Positions 41,801 to 50,368 are shown, counted from the first letter of the stretch. The stretch: 64,000 nt of DNA from Actinomycetes bacterium (GCA_023404955.1 JAEXZY010000121.1:241549-305548), one strand, 5' to 3'. Numbers and translations: made by a program. The notes: generated by a model not told the origin, from the letters alone.

Positions 41801-42247
41801 ATGGCGGAATACACACTGCCCGATCTCGACTACGACTACGGGGCGCTGGAGCCCCATAGCTCCGGACAGATCAACGAAATTCACCACAGCAAGCATCACG
41901 CGACCTACGTCAAAGGCGTCAACGACGCGATCGCAGCTCTCGAGGAGGCGCGCGGCGCCGGCGATCACAGCGCGATCTTCCTGCACGAGAAGAACCTGGC
42001 ATTCCATCTCGGTGGCCACGTGAACCACACGATCTGGTGGAAGAACCTGTCGCCGGATGGCGGCGACAAGCCGACGGGCGAACTGGCGGCCGCGATCGAC
42101 GACCAGTTCGGGGAGCACGCCTACTACCTGCAGTACCGCAACGTGAAGGCGGATTACGTGAAGGCTTTCTGGAATGTGGTCAACTGGGCCGACGTCCAGC
42201 GGCGGTTCACCGCCGCGACGACGCAGACGCCGGGTCTTCTGTTTTGA
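41801..42247 (+). CDS. sodA: Fe/Mn superoxide dismutase, internally deleted and probably inactive
   Basis: Full-length SodA converts superoxide to peroxide and oxygen. This 148-residue product keeps the N-terminal helical domain nearly as in other mycobacteria (EYTLPDLDYDYGALEPH, HHSKHHATYVKG with the first His ligand, HVNHTIWWKNLSP with the second) and the extreme C-terminus (EHAYYLQYRNVKADYVKAFWNVVNWADVQ with the last His). About 59 residues between DDQFG and EHAYY are missing relative to the roughly 207-residue family, in frame. The lost part contains most of the central sheet and the Asp ligand four residues before the last His, where Gln now stands. A good ribosome site (AAAGGA) and an upstream operator remain. 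It is either a recently damaged gene, an assembly artefact or a repurposed fragment. Confidence 0.85.
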   Translation: MAEYTLPDLDYDYGALEPHSSGQINEIHHSKHHATYVKGVNDAIAALEEARGAGDHSAIFLHEKNLAFHLGGHVNHTIWWKNLSPDGGDKPTGELAAAIDDQFGEHAYYLQYRNVKADYVKAFWNVVNWADVQRRFTAATTQTPGLLF

Positions 42248-43748
42248 TCGGTCCGACTCCTGCGTGCAGCCGTATCGTGAACCTCGTTGTCCCGGAGTGG
42301 GATTCGGCGCTGATGGTGCCGCCGTGCGATTCGACGATGGACGCTGCGATCGACAACCCCAGCCCGAAGCTACCGGTCTCCCGTGACCGTGACGAGTCGG
42401 CGCGAACGAACCGGCCGAACAGGTGGGGCAGGACGTCGGCGTCGATGCCGGGTCCGTCGTCGGCGACGGTCATCTCCACGAACGGCTCGCCCCCGAGCAC
42501 ATCGGCGTCGCCGCGGCCGGTCGCGATCGATGTGGTGACGGTGGTGCCGTCGGGGGTGTGCACCCGCGCGTTGGACAGCAGGTTGGCCAGCGCCTGATGC
42601 AGCTGGGCGCGGTCGGCCCGCACCCACACCTGGCCGTCCGGCACCTGGGTCAGCCACCGGTGCGTCGGGGCCGAGACCGCCGCATCGTTGACCGCGTCCA
42701 CCACGAGCTCGGTCACGTCGACGTCGGTGATCTGACGATCCTGACCCTCGTCGAGGCGGGCCAGCAACAGCAGGTTGCTCACCAGATCGCTCATCCGCTG
42801 CGCCTCGGATTCGATACGGGCCAAGGAGTATTCGGTGGTCTCGGGAAGAATCTCGCTGTCCTGGCGGGTCAGCTCGGCGTAGCCGTGAATCGCCGCGAGC
42901 GGGGTGCGCAGTTCGTGGCTGGCATCGGTGATGAACTGGCGCATCCGCCGGTTCGACGCCGCGACGTCGCCCAGGGAGCGCTCGACGTGATCCAGCAGAC
43001 GGTTGAGCGTCACCCCGACCATGCCGACCTCACTGCGCGGATCGGTGTCGGTGACGGCGACGCGCGGCGCGATGGTGTGGTTGTCACCGTCGAGCGGCAG
43101 TTCGGCCACCGCGGCCGCGGTCGCCGCGACGCGACGCAGTGGGCGCAGCGCGAACCGAACGATGGCGATCGTGCACAGTGCGGTGACCAGAACGGCGAGG
43201 GCGACCATGCCGGACACGACGGCGGTTTCCTGGATCATCGCGTCCCACGCCGGTGCGCGCGAAACCCCGGTCACCAGGATCTCGTTCGGCCCGCCGGGTT
43301 GGCCGGTCATGCGGTACCAGCCCAGCCCGGGCAGCTCCACCGTGCGGGGCTGCGGATCCGCCCAGGAGAGGTGCGCGATCGCGGCGGCGGCCTGGGCCGG
43401 TGCGGGCTGCGCGTCGCCGTCGCCGAACAACGCCGAGTCGACGACGGCACCGTCCCGAAGCAGCGCGACGACGTTGCCGGGAGCTTGGCCGATCAGGCGG
43501 GTCAGCGGCTTCATCGAACCCGGCGGTGGCAGTTCACCGTCCGGCCCCGCGGTGCTGCGGTATTTCTCGACCGACTCGATGCAGGCGTTGGCCGCGCCGG
43601 CCAGCTGCGCGTCGATGATGCCCAGTACCGACGCGCGCAGGCTCACCACCGATGCCGCACCCACTGCGACCAGGACAGCCATCACCAGGACGGACACCCC
43701 GACCGCGAGTTGACGCAGCAGGCTCCAGCGCCGCCAGGCGTTCCTCAC
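42207..43748 (-). CDS. Two-component sensor histidine kinase, TrcS-like
   Basis: The 513-residue membrane kinase has two transmembrane helices (about 12-38 and 173-197) around a periplasmic sensor region, a HAMP linker (RFALRPLRRVAATAAAVAE), the dimerisation/phosphoacceptor helix with His278 in DASHELRTPLAAIHGYAELTR, and an ATPase domain with N-box LANLLSNARVHTPDG, DDGPGID and GLGLSIAASIVESHGG. The GTG start overlaps the response-regulator stop as GTGA. Size and layout match mycobacterial TrcS. Its last 41 bases run antisense to the end of the dismutase gene. Confidence 0.9.
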   Translation of the reverse strand: MRNAWRRWSLLRQLAVGVSVLVMAVLVAVGAASVVSLRASVLGIIDAQLAGAANACIESVEKYRSTAGPDGELPPPGSMKPLTRLIGQAPGNVVALLRDGAVVDSALFGDGDAQPAPAQAAAAIAHLSWADPQPRTVELPGLGWYRMTGQPGGPNEILVTGVSRAPAWDAMIQETAVVSGMVALAVLVTALCTIAIVRFALRPLRRVAATAAAVAELPLDGDNHTIAPRVAVTDTDPRSEVGMVGVTLNRLLDHVERSLGDVAASNRRMRQFITDASHELRTPLAAIHGYAELTRQDSEILPETTEYSLARIESEAQRMSDLVSNLLLLARLDEGQDRQITDVDVTELVVDAVNDAAVSAPTHRWLTQVPDGQVWVRADRAQLHQALANLLSNARVHTPDGTTVTTSIATGRGDADVLGGEPFVEMTVADDGPGIDADVLPHLFGRFVRADSSRSRETGSFGLGLSIAASIVESHGGTISAESHSGTTRFTIRLHAGVGPIKTEDPASASSRR

Positions 43749-44512
43749 GGTGCGGGCCGCAGCAGGTAGCCGACGCCGCGCACCGTGTGGATCATCGGTT
43801 CGCGATCGGCGTCGATCTTCTTGCGCAGATACGAGACGTAGAGGTCGACGATGCTGGATCGGCCGCCGAAGTCGTAGTTCCACACCTGTCGAAGGATGTC
43901 GCTGCGGGACAGCGCTTTACGCTGATTGCGCATCAGCAGGCGCAGCAGCTCGAACTCGGTGGAGGTCAGGCTGACCTCCTCGCCGCCGCGGGTCACCTCC
44001 CGGCTGGCGGCGTCGAGGGTGAGATCGCCGACCACCAGGGTCTCGTCGTCGGGTGGCGTGAGGTGGGCCGAGCGGCGCAGCAGGCCACGCAGCCGCGCTA
44101 CGAGTTCCTCCAGCGAGAACGGCTTGGTCATGTAGTCGTCGCCGCCGGCGGTCAACCCGGTGACCCGGTCGTGAACCGAGTCGCGGGCCGTCAGGAACAG
44201 TGTCGGTGTGTAGGGGCCGCTGGTGCGCAGTTCGGCGAGCACGCTCACCCCGTCCATGTCGGGGAGCATGATGTCGAGCACCAGCAGATCGGGAGACTGG
44301 GCGCGGTACTTCTCGACCGCCTCTGCGGCATCGTGGGCCACCTCGATGTCCCAGCCCTCGTACTTCAGCGCCATGCGCACCAGGTTGGTCAGGGCCCGTT
44401 CGTCGTCGACGAGCAGCACACGGATCGGCGACCCGTCCGGTCGCGACAACCGCGGCAACTTGCCCAGGATCGCGCGGCGCGGCCCGCTGCCCTCGAGCGG
44501 TGCAGACGTCAT
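43745..44512 (-). CDS. OmpR/PhoB-family response regulator, TrcR-like
   Basis: The 255-residue regulator has a receiver domain (about 30-145) with the acidic pair in LLVDDERA, the phosphoacceptor Asp80 in LLVLDIMLPDMDG, Thr in LFLTARDS and Lys in DDYMTKPFS, then an OmpR-type winged helix (about 158-253: LTSTEFELLRLLMRN, ILRQVWNYDFGGRSSIVDLYVSYLRKKID in outline). An extra N-terminal tail of about 28 residues is present, as in TrcR. It is first in the operon with the kinase and diverges from doxX across a region with 11-base-spaced CATA repeats. Confidence 0.91.
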   Translation of the reverse strand: MTSAPLEGSGPRRAILGKLPRLSRPDGSPIRVLLVDDERALTNLVRMALKYEGWDIEVAHDAAEAVEKYRAQSPDLLVLDIMLPDMDGVSVLAELRTSGPYTPTLFLTARDSVHDRVTGLTAGGDDYMTKPFSLEELVARLRGLLRRSAHLTPPDDETLVVGDLTLDAASREVTRGGEEVSLTSTEFELLRLLMRNQRKALSRSDILRQVWNYDFGGRSSIVDLYVSYLRKKIDADREPMIHTVRGVGYLLRPAP

Positions 44513-44551
44513 CGGACCATTGTCGCGTGAGTCCGACGCAGTCCACCACGG

Positions 44552-44610
44552 TTCATAGAGACTCCATAACTTGAGAGCTCCGCCCTCCTCCTATGAATCG
44601 CGTATGAGTC
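44552..44610. promoter_or_regulatory. TTCATAG inverted pair with 11-base direct repeats between the response regulator and doxX
   Basis: TTCATAG at 44552-44558 faces CTATGAA at 44591-44597. On the left side a second CATA follows 11 bases later (44554 and 44565), and on the right side TATG recurs 11 bases later (44592 and 44603). Eleven-base-spaced direct repeats are the usual footprint of OmpR/PhoB-type regulators, so the adjacent response regulator is the natural candidate. A second TTCATAG pair lies at 45125-45161. Confidence 0.5.
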
Positions 44611-44692
44611 CGGCGGCGTCGATCGTCGGAGCCATGACCATGGGGGTGACCGCCGGTGGTCGGCGGCTGCGTCAACGAGGGGAAGCACATCC

Positions 44693-45109
44693 ATGAGCAC
44701 CAGCACGCTCGACCGAATCGACAACCAGTCCGCAGTGGCACTCGGGGCCTTTCGGATCCTCGTCGCCCTGCTGTTCGTCATGCACGGTGTGGCCAAGTTG
44801 TTCGGGTGGCCGCAAGGAGAACCGGTCCCGCTCGGGGTCTGGCCGGCGTGGTGGGCCGGGGTGCTGGAGGTGGTGCTCGGCAGCCTCATCGCCCTCGGAT
44901 TGTTCACCCGCGCTGCGGCGTTCGTCGCCTCCGGGATGATGGCCGTCGCGTACTTCTGGGCGCACTTCCCCGACGGATTCTGGCCGCTGGTCAACGGCGG
45001 GGAGACCGCGGTGCTGTACTGCTTCATCTTCCTGCTCTTCGTCGCCACCGGGCCCGGCGCCCTGACCGTGCAGCATCGCCGTCGGGCCTCAGCATCTCTC
45101 GAAAACTGA
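44693..45109 (+). CDS. DoxX-family membrane protein
   Basis: The 138-residue protein has four hydrophobic helices (beginning at ALGAFRILVALLFVMHGVAKLF, then WPAWWAGVLEVVLGSLIALG, AAFVASGMMAVAYFWAHF and AVLYCFIFLLFVATG). HGVAKLFGWP after the first helix is the usual DoxX phrase. DoxX proteins are quinone-reaction or redox-linked membrane proteins; in mycobacteria DoxX partners SodA and SseA in an oxidative-stress membrane complex. A superoxide dismutase gene lies 2.4 kb away, though it is damaged. AGGGGA precedes the ATG at good distance. Flanked by two TTCATAG inverted pairs. Confidence 0.88.
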   Translation: MSTSTLDRIDNQSAVALGAFRILVALLFVMHGVAKLFGWPQGEPVPLGVWPAWWAGVLEVVLGSLIALGLFTRAAAFVASGMMAVAYFWAHFPDGFWPLVNGGETAVLYCFIFLLFVATGPGALTVQHRRRASASLEN

Positions 45110-45120
45110 ACGTGTAGACC

Positions 45121-45164
45121 GTCTTTCATAGACAATGCACATGTTGTGCGTTCACTATGAAGAC
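45121..45164. promoter_or_regulatory. Long interrupted palindrome between doxX and the sigma-factor gene
   Basis: A 44-base dyad is centred near 45143: inner arms GCACA/TGTGC (45137-45141, 45145-45149), outer arms TTCATAG/CTATGAA (45125-45131, 45155-45161) and, after one bulged base, GTC/GAC at the ends. It repeats the TTCATAG pairing seen between the response regulator and doxX. It could be a DNA operator or, if transcribed, a hairpin in the sigma-factor leader. Confidence 0.55.
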
Positions 45165-45245
45165 CTGGCGACGCCGCTCCCGGCCCCTAGATTGGCTTTC
45201 ACGAGGCCGGAATCACCTGGCCGGCAATCGATGTGGAGGACGATC

Positions 45246-45818
45246 GTGAGCACAACAGATCCGCACCTGGAACGCTTCGAGCGCGATGCCCTGCCCCTGC
45301 TCGACACGCTCTACCGGGCGGCACGCCGCTACACCGCCAACGCCGCCGACGCCGAAGACCTCGTGCAGGAAACGATGTTGAAGGCCTACAAAGCGTTTCA
45401 TCACTTCCAGGATGGCACCAACATCCGGGCGTGGCTGCTGCGCATCCTCACCAACACCTGGATCACGTCCCATCGACGGGCACAGAGCCGGCCGGCCGAG
45501 CTGCTCTCCGAAGGTGTCACCGACGCTCAGCTCGCCGCGCAGGCGGCCCACTCGTCATCGGGATTGCCGTCGGCCGAACTCGCGGCGCTGACCGCACTCG
45601 GCGACGACGAGGTACGTTACGCACTCGGCAAGCTGTGCGAAGACCAGCGGATCGCGGTCTACTACGCCGACGTAGAGGGGCTGCCGCAGCGCGAGATCGC
45701 CGAGATCCTCGACATCCCTGTCGGCACCGTGATGTCGCGGGTGTACCGAGGGCGCAATGCGCTGCGCCGGCTGCTCGTCGACGTCGCCGCCGATCGTGGC
45801 TACCTGCGCGCCGCCTGA
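45246..45818 (+). CDS. ECF RNA polymerase sigma factor (SigH/SigR-like group)
   Basis: The 190-residue sigma factor has region 2 (DTLYRAARRYTANAADAEDLVQETMLKAYKAFHHF in outline, with the DAEDLVQ signature, and RAWLLRILTNTWITSHRRA) and region 4 (EDQRIAVYYADVEGLPQREIAEILDIPVGTVMSRVYRGR in outline). These phrases resemble SigH/SigR-type factors of actinobacteria. The start is the GTG at 45246 with GGAGGA upstream; the longer frame to 45135 runs through the palindromic region. No zinc-binding anti-sigma gene follows: the next gene, mycothione reductase, is on the opposite strand seven bases away. Confidence 0.88.
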   Translation: MSTTDPHLERFERDALPLLDTLYRAARRYTANAADAEDLVQETMLKAYKAFHHFQDGTNIRAWLLRILTNTWITSHRRAQSRPAELLSEGVTDAQLAAQAAHSSSGLPSAELAALTALGDDEVRYALGKLCEDQRIAVYYADVEGLPQREIAEILDIPVGTVMSRVYRGRNALRRLLVDVAADRGYLRAA

Positions 45819-45825
45819 GATACCG

Positions 45826-47238
45826 CTAGTGGCGCTTGGACGGCGGCCACGGCGGCTCGCCGCACAGCGCCAGCAGCGCGTTCTCGATCACCTCGGGCAG
45901 CGCCGGATGGATCCAGTACTGGCTGCGCGCCACCTCCTGGGCGGGCAGGTCGAAGGCCATGGCCTGAATGATCGGCTGGATGATCGACGACGCCTGGTGG
46001 CCCATGATGTGGGCGCCGAGAAGAAGCCCGGTGTCGTCGTCGACGATCAGCTTCGCGAAGCCGGTGGAGTCTTCCATCGCCCAGCCGTACGCCACGTCCC
46101 CGTAGTCCTGGACCTTGGACCGGATGCGGTAACCCGCTGCGCGCGCCTCGTTCTCGGTCAACCCGACGCTGGCGATCTGCGGATCGGTGAACACCGCCGA
46201 TGGCACGTTGCGGTGATTGGCCGGCATCAGGTTCTCGGTGTCGTCCCAGTCCTGCAGCAGGTTGTGCTTGACCACGCGGGCCTCGTGATTGGCGACGTGC
46301 TTGAGCTGGTGCGGCGAGCTGACGTCACCGAGGGCGAAGACGTTGCGGGCCGTCGTGCGCTGGTACTGGTCGACGGTGACGAGCCCGTCGACCACCTCGA
46401 CACCCGCGTGGTGGGCGTCGAGCAGATCACCGTTGGGAACCCGGCCGGTGGCCACGAGCAACGTGTCGGCCTGCACTGTGGCGCCGTCGTCGAGCGTCAG
46501 CGTCACCCCGGACTCGTCGGACGAGCCGTGCACGATGTTGCGGCGGCTGCGGATCTCCCACTTCTTGCCTGCGATGTCGGTGAACCGCTCACAGATCGTG
46601 TCGTCGCAGTGCGTCAGCATCGTGGTGCCGCGCAGCACGATCGTCACCCGGGAGCCGAGCGACGAGAAGATGTGCGCGAATTCGGCTGCCACATAACCGC
46701 CCCCGACGATCACGAGATGCTCGGGCAGCTCGGAGATCCGCATGATGGTGTCGCTGGTGTGATGCGCGACGCCGCAGTCGGCGATCGCGGGCGGCACCGT
46801 TGCCCGCGCCCCGGCCGCGATCACCACCTGGTCGGCGGTGAACTCGTCACCGCTGTCGGTACGCAGCCGGTAGCCGTTCCCGCGCTGTGATTCGGCGAAG
46901 CGGGTGTGGCTGGCGAACACCTCGACGTTAGGGGAGGACCGCCGGTACTGCTCACCGCCGCTCGACAGTGGATCGATGCGGCCGAAGACCCGGGAGACGA
47001 TGTCGGGCCAGCGCACCGACTCGACATGGGCGTCGATTCCGTACGTCGCTGCCTGCCGGACCTGGTCGGCCACCCCGGCGGCGTAGACGAACATCTTGGT
47101 GGGGATGCAGCCGACGTTCAGGCAGGTGCCGCCGAACATGTCCTGCTCGCAGATCGCGACCTTCTTGTCGACGTAACGCTCGTCGATGATGCTGTTGCCC
47201 GACCCGGTGCCGATGATCGCGATGTCGAAGTCAGCCAT
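45826..47238 (-). CDS. mtr: NADPH-dependent mycothione reductase
   Basis: Reduces mycothiol disulfide, keeping the mycobacterial thiol pool reduced. The 470-residue flavoenzyme has the FAD loop IIGTGSGNS (8-16), the redox-active pair Cys39/Cys44 in GGTCLNVGC, an NADPH loop VIVGGGYVAAEFAH, ATGRVPNGDLL, the second FAD motif NVFALGDVSS, and the C-terminal dimer-interface His in IHPALPE with the base pair His-Pro. Mycothiol restricts the lineage to actinobacteria. Its first eight bases overlap the end of the upstream hydrolase gene. Equivalent of Rv2855. Confidence 0.95.
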   Translation of the reverse strand: MADFDIAIIGTGSGNSIIDERYVDKKVAICEQDMFGGTCLNVGCIPTKMFVYAAGVADQVRQAATYGIDAHVESVRWPDIVSRVFGRIDPLSSGGEQYRRSSPNVEVFASHTRFAESQRGNGYRLRTDSGDEFTADQVVIAAGARATVPPAIADCGVAHHTSDTIMRISELPEHLVIVGGGYVAAEFAHIFSSLGSRVTIVLRGTTMLTHCDDTICERFTDIAGKKWEIRSRRNIVHGSSDESGVTLTLDDGATVQADTLLVATGRVPNGDLLDAHHAGVEVVDGLVTVDQYQRTTARNVFALGDVSSPHQLKHVANHEARVVKHNLLQDWDDTENLMPANHRNVPSAVFTDPQIASVGLTENEARAAGYRIRSKVQDYGDVAYGWAMEDSTGFAKLIVDDDTGLLLGAHIMGHQASSIIQPIIQAMAFDLPAQEVARSQYWIHPALPEVIENALLALCGEPPWPPSKRH

Positions 47239-48229
47239 GGGTTTCTCCCTCTTCCGAGTGCCAGTCGAGCCAGCGGTCCAACTCGCGATAGGCCGTGCGT
47301 CGGGGTTCGGCCACCGACAGGAACACGTCGTGTTTGGCGTCGACGATCGGCACCACCGTCGTGCGGTTGCCGACGCAGCCGGCCCACCGTGCGATCTGGG
47401 CGACGTCGAGCACTGCGTCTCCGCGCTGGATCACCTCGGGATCCGCCACTTCCCGCACGCTGTGGTCCGAGCGCAGGATCAGGTTGGGCACCCCGACGTC
47501 CAGACCGCGGTGCAGCTGCGCGTGGCCTCGGCGGATGGCCCGGATCCAGCCGAGTGTCACCGGGAATCCGCCGACCGGTTTCCACGTCAGGTCGTAGTCG
47601 AAGTCGCCCGCGAAGTCGCGGTGCAGCGTGGTGCCGTAGCCGCCGTGGGTCGGGCGCCGCACCACCGCGCGCGACCGCAGCCGCCCTGCGGCGCGCAGCA
47701 CAGCCGTGGTCGGCGGCGAGCGCAGGATCGCCGGGCCCTGCAGGTCGAACCACGGGCTGTTGAGCACCAGTCCCGACACCGCCGCCCGCGCGCCGCGGCG
47801 GCGCCGCCGGTCCAGCCACAGCGTGACCACCAGCCCGCCCGCTGAATGGCCGTAGACCAGCACCTCGGCCGCGGTCTCCTCGGCGATCGTCTCCAGCGCG
47901 CGTTCGAGCTCGGTGCCGTAGCGGGCCAGGTCGGTGGTGAAGTGCGGGGTCTGGCCGCCGCGGTGCGAGCGACCGCATTTGTGGAGGTCGATCGCGTAGA
48001 ACGCGACGCCGCGGGCGGCCAGATGATCGGCGAACTCGGTGTTGAAGAAGTAGTCGGTGAAGCCGTGCACCATCAGCACCGCCCGCCGAGCCGCCGGATC
48101 GGCGGGACCCCGTCGCACCAGCGTGGCTTCCAGGTCGCCCTCTCCGTCGGGGTCGGGCCCCAGCGCGAACGTGGTCTGCCAGTACCCGGACAGAACATCG
48201 GGCTGCCATCCGGACACGACAGCCACCAT
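47231..48229 (-). CDS. Alpha/beta hydrolase (serine aminopeptidase S33 / monoacylglycerol-lipase-like, Rv2854-like)
   Basis: The 332-residue hydrolase has VLMVHGFTDYFFN as the oxyanion-hole strand, the nucleophile Ser129 in YGHSAGGLV, and the His in DAKHDVFLSV; the acid is probably Asp in LILRSDHSVRE. Substrate is likely a lipid ester but is not shown. ATG at 48229 is used; much longer frames on this strand are shadows of mqo. It is divergent from mqo and precedes mtr on the same strand with an eight-base overlap, matching the Rv2854/Rv2855 neighbourhood. Confidence 0.85.
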   Translation of the reverse strand: MVAVVSGWQPDVLSGYWQTTFALGPDPDGEGDLEATLVRRGPADPAARRAVLMVHGFTDYFFNTEFADHLAARGVAFYAIDLHKCGRSHRGGQTPHFTTDLARYGTELERALETIAEETAAEVLVYGHSAGGLVVTLWLDRRRRRGARAAVSGLVLNSPWFDLQGPAILRSPPTTAVLRAAGRLRSRAVVRRPTHGGYGTTLHRDFAGDFDYDLTWKPVGGFPVTLGWIRAIRRGHAQLHRGLDVGVPNLILRSDHSVREVADPEVIQRGDAVLDVAQIARWAGCVGNRTTVVPIVDAKHDVFLSVAEPRRTAYRELDRWLDWHSEEGETHG

Positions 48230-48334
48230 AGTGGGCGAGGTGGTCGGAGGGTTGTCGTCGCGCGCGGCGGGATAACCTGAACAGAGGTAAGCCGTGAGCA
48301 ACGGGGACGCGACCACGAAGGGCCGATCGAGTTG

Positions 48335-49891
48335 GTGTCTGAAGCGGAGAAGACCGACGTCCTGCTGGTGGGGGCGGGCATCATGAGCGCGACTCTGTCG
48401 GCGCTGTTGCGGCTGGTCGAGCCGAACTGGTCGATGACCCTGGTCGAGCGTCTCGACGGCGCGGCGGCCGAGAGCAGCGACCCGTGGAACAACGCCGGCA
48501 CCGGCCACTCGGCGCTGTGTGAACTCAACTACACCCCGGCGCGTCCGGACGGCAGCATCGACATCGCCAAGGCCGTCAACGTCAACGAGCAGTTCCAGGT
48601 GTCGCGGCAGTTCTGGACCTATGCGGTGGAGAACGGCGTGCTGCCCGATGTGCGCAGCTTCCTCAACCCCATCCCGCACGTCAGCTTCGTGCAGGGCGAG
48701 GACAACGTGAAGTACCTCAAAGCCCGGTACAACGCGCTGGTCACCAACCCGCTGTTCTCGACGATGGAGTTCATCGACGATCGCGACGAGTTCGTGCGCA
48801 GGCTGCCGCTGATGGCCGAGCGGCGCGACTTCTCCGAGCCCGTCGGCCTGAACTGGACCCAGGACGGCACCGACGTCGACTTCGGCTCGCTGTCGCGGCA
48901 GCTGATCGGCTTCGGCGCCAAGAAGGGCATGGCAACGCTGTTCGGCCACGACGTCACCGACCTCGACCAGGGCTCGGACGGACGATGGACGGTCAAGGTC
49001 GTCAACCGCCGCACCGGCCAGAAGCGAAAGTTCAACGCGGGCTTCGTGTTCGTCGGCGCCGGTGGCGGTGCGCTGCCGCTGCTGCAGAAGGCGGGCATCA
49101 AGGAGGCCAAGGGCTTCGGTGGCTTCCCTGTCGGCGGCCAGTGGCTGCGCAGCGGCAACCCCGACCTCACCGCGCGTCATCAGGCCAAGGTGTACGGACT
49201 GCCGCCGCTGGGCGCGCCGCCGATGTCCGTGCCGCATCTGGACACCCGTGTGATCAACGGCCGGTCGTGGCTGCTGTTCGGGCCGTTCGCGGGGTGGTCG
49301 CCGAAGTTCCTCAAGCAGGGCAAGGTGACCGATCTGCCGCTGTCGGTCAAACCGAACAACCTGGTCTCGATGCTCGGCGTGGGGCTCACGGAGATGGGAT
49401 TGCTGCGCTATCTGATCGGTCAGCTGCTGCTCAGCGAGTCAGCTCGGGTGGATGCGCTGCGTGAATTCGCGCCGAGTGCGAAGAATTCGGATTGGGAGCT
49501 CGACATCGCCGGGCAGCGGGTGCAGGTGATCCGCAAGGCCAAGGGCAAGGGCGGGGTGCTCGAGTTCGGCACCACCGTGCTCTCGGCCGCCGACGGCAGC
49601 ATCGCCGGCTTGCTCGGCGCGTCCCCGGGGGCGTCGACCGCGGTGCCCGCGATGCTCGAGGTGATGTCGCGATGCTTCGAAGACCGCTACCAGGGCTGGC
49701 TGCCCACCATCACGGCGATGGTGCCCTCGCTGGGAACCAAGCTCTCCACCGAACCCAAGCTGTTCGAAGAACTCTGGGCGCGCGGCACGAAGGTGCTCAA
49801 GCTCGACAAGCCCGCGGGTGCCCTGCCCGAGACCGCGCCCGACGTGTCGTCGGCGGGCACCGAGCACACTCCGACCTCGGCGACCGTGTGA
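48335..49891 (+). CDS. mqo: Malate:quinone oxidoreductase
   Basis: Membrane-associated FAD enzyme oxidising malate to oxaloacetate with electrons to menaquinone, an alternative to malate dehydrogenase. The 518-residue protein opens with TDVLLVGAGIMSATLSALLRLVEP, then WNNAGTGHSALCELNYTP, and has GGFPVGGQWLR and the long family C-terminus with RYQGWLPTITAMVPSLGT, all standard for Mqo. The start is TTG at 48332 or GTG at 48335; I take the GTG. It is followed by an ElaA-like gene and the corrinoid/chelatase genes in the order seen in M. tuberculosis. Confidence 0.95.
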   Translation: MSEAEKTDVLLVGAGIMSATLSALLRLVEPNWSMTLVERLDGAAAESSDPWNNAGTGHSALCELNYTPARPDGSIDIAKAVNVNEQFQVSRQFWTYAVENGVLPDVRSFLNPIPHVSFVQGEDNVKYLKARYNALVTNPLFSTMEFIDDRDEFVRRLPLMAERRDFSEPVGLNWTQDGTDVDFGSLSRQLIGFGAKKGMATLFGHDVTDLDQGSDGRWTVKVVNRRTGQKRKFNAGFVFVGAGGGALPLLQKAGIKEAKGFGGFPVGGQWLRSGNPDLTARHQAKVYGLPPLGAPPMSVPHLDTRVINGRSWLLFGPFAGWSPKFLKQGKVTDLPLSVKPNNLVSMLGVGLTEMGLLRYLIGQLLLSESARVDALREFAPSAKNSDWELDIAGQRVQVIRKAKGKGGVLEFGTTVLSAADGSIAGLLGASPGASTAVPAMLEVMSRCFEDRYQGWLPTITAMVPSLGTKLSTEPKLFEELWARGTKVLKLDKPAGALPETAPDVSSAGTEHTPTSATV

Positions 49892-49921
49892 CGGTGTCGA
49901 CCACATGACGGTGCCGTCGCG

Positions 49922-50368
49922 ATGACCGCTGCGTTGCGCCGCAGCTGGGCCAAGGATCTCGACGCCGCCACGCTCTACGAGCTCCTCAAGCTGCGGGTGG
50001 AGGTGTTCGTCGTCGAGCAGGCGACACCCTATCCCGAGCTCGACGGTCGAGATCTGCTCAGCGAGACCCGGCATTTTTGGCTGGAAAACGCTGAGGGACA
50101 GGTTATTTCGACGCTGCGGTTGATGGAGGAGCATCCCGCCGGGCACAAGGCGTTCCGCATCGGGCGGGTGTGCACCAAACGGTCCGATCGCGGGCACGGA
50201 CACACCGCGCGATCGCTGACCGCGGCGTTGGCGGAAGTCGGCGACTACCCCTGCCACATCAACGCCCAGACCTATTTGGAGGAGATGTACGGCAGGCACG
50301 GATTCGTCCGCGACGGCGACGAATTCCTCGACGACGGCATTCCCCACGTCCCGATGGTCAAGCCGTGA
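49922..50368 (+). CDS. ElaA-family GNAT acetyltransferase (Rv2851c-like)
   Basis: A 148-residue small GNAT protein with the ElaA pattern: LYELLKLRVEVFVVEQATPYPELDG, RIGRVCTKRSDRGHGHTARSL (acetyl-CoA loop) and AQTYLEEMYGRHGFVRDGDEFLDDGIPHVPM near the end. Substrate unknown; the family is widespread. Its stop overlaps the GTG of the chelatase-like gene (GTGA). Confidence 0.9.
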   Translation: MTAALRRSWAKDLDAATLYELLKLRVEVFVVEQATPYPELDGRDLLSETRHFWLENAEGQVISTLRLMEEHPAGHKAFRIGRVCTKRSDRGHGHTARSLTAALAEVGDYPCHINAQTYLEEMYGRHGFVRDGDEFLDDGIPHVPMVKP

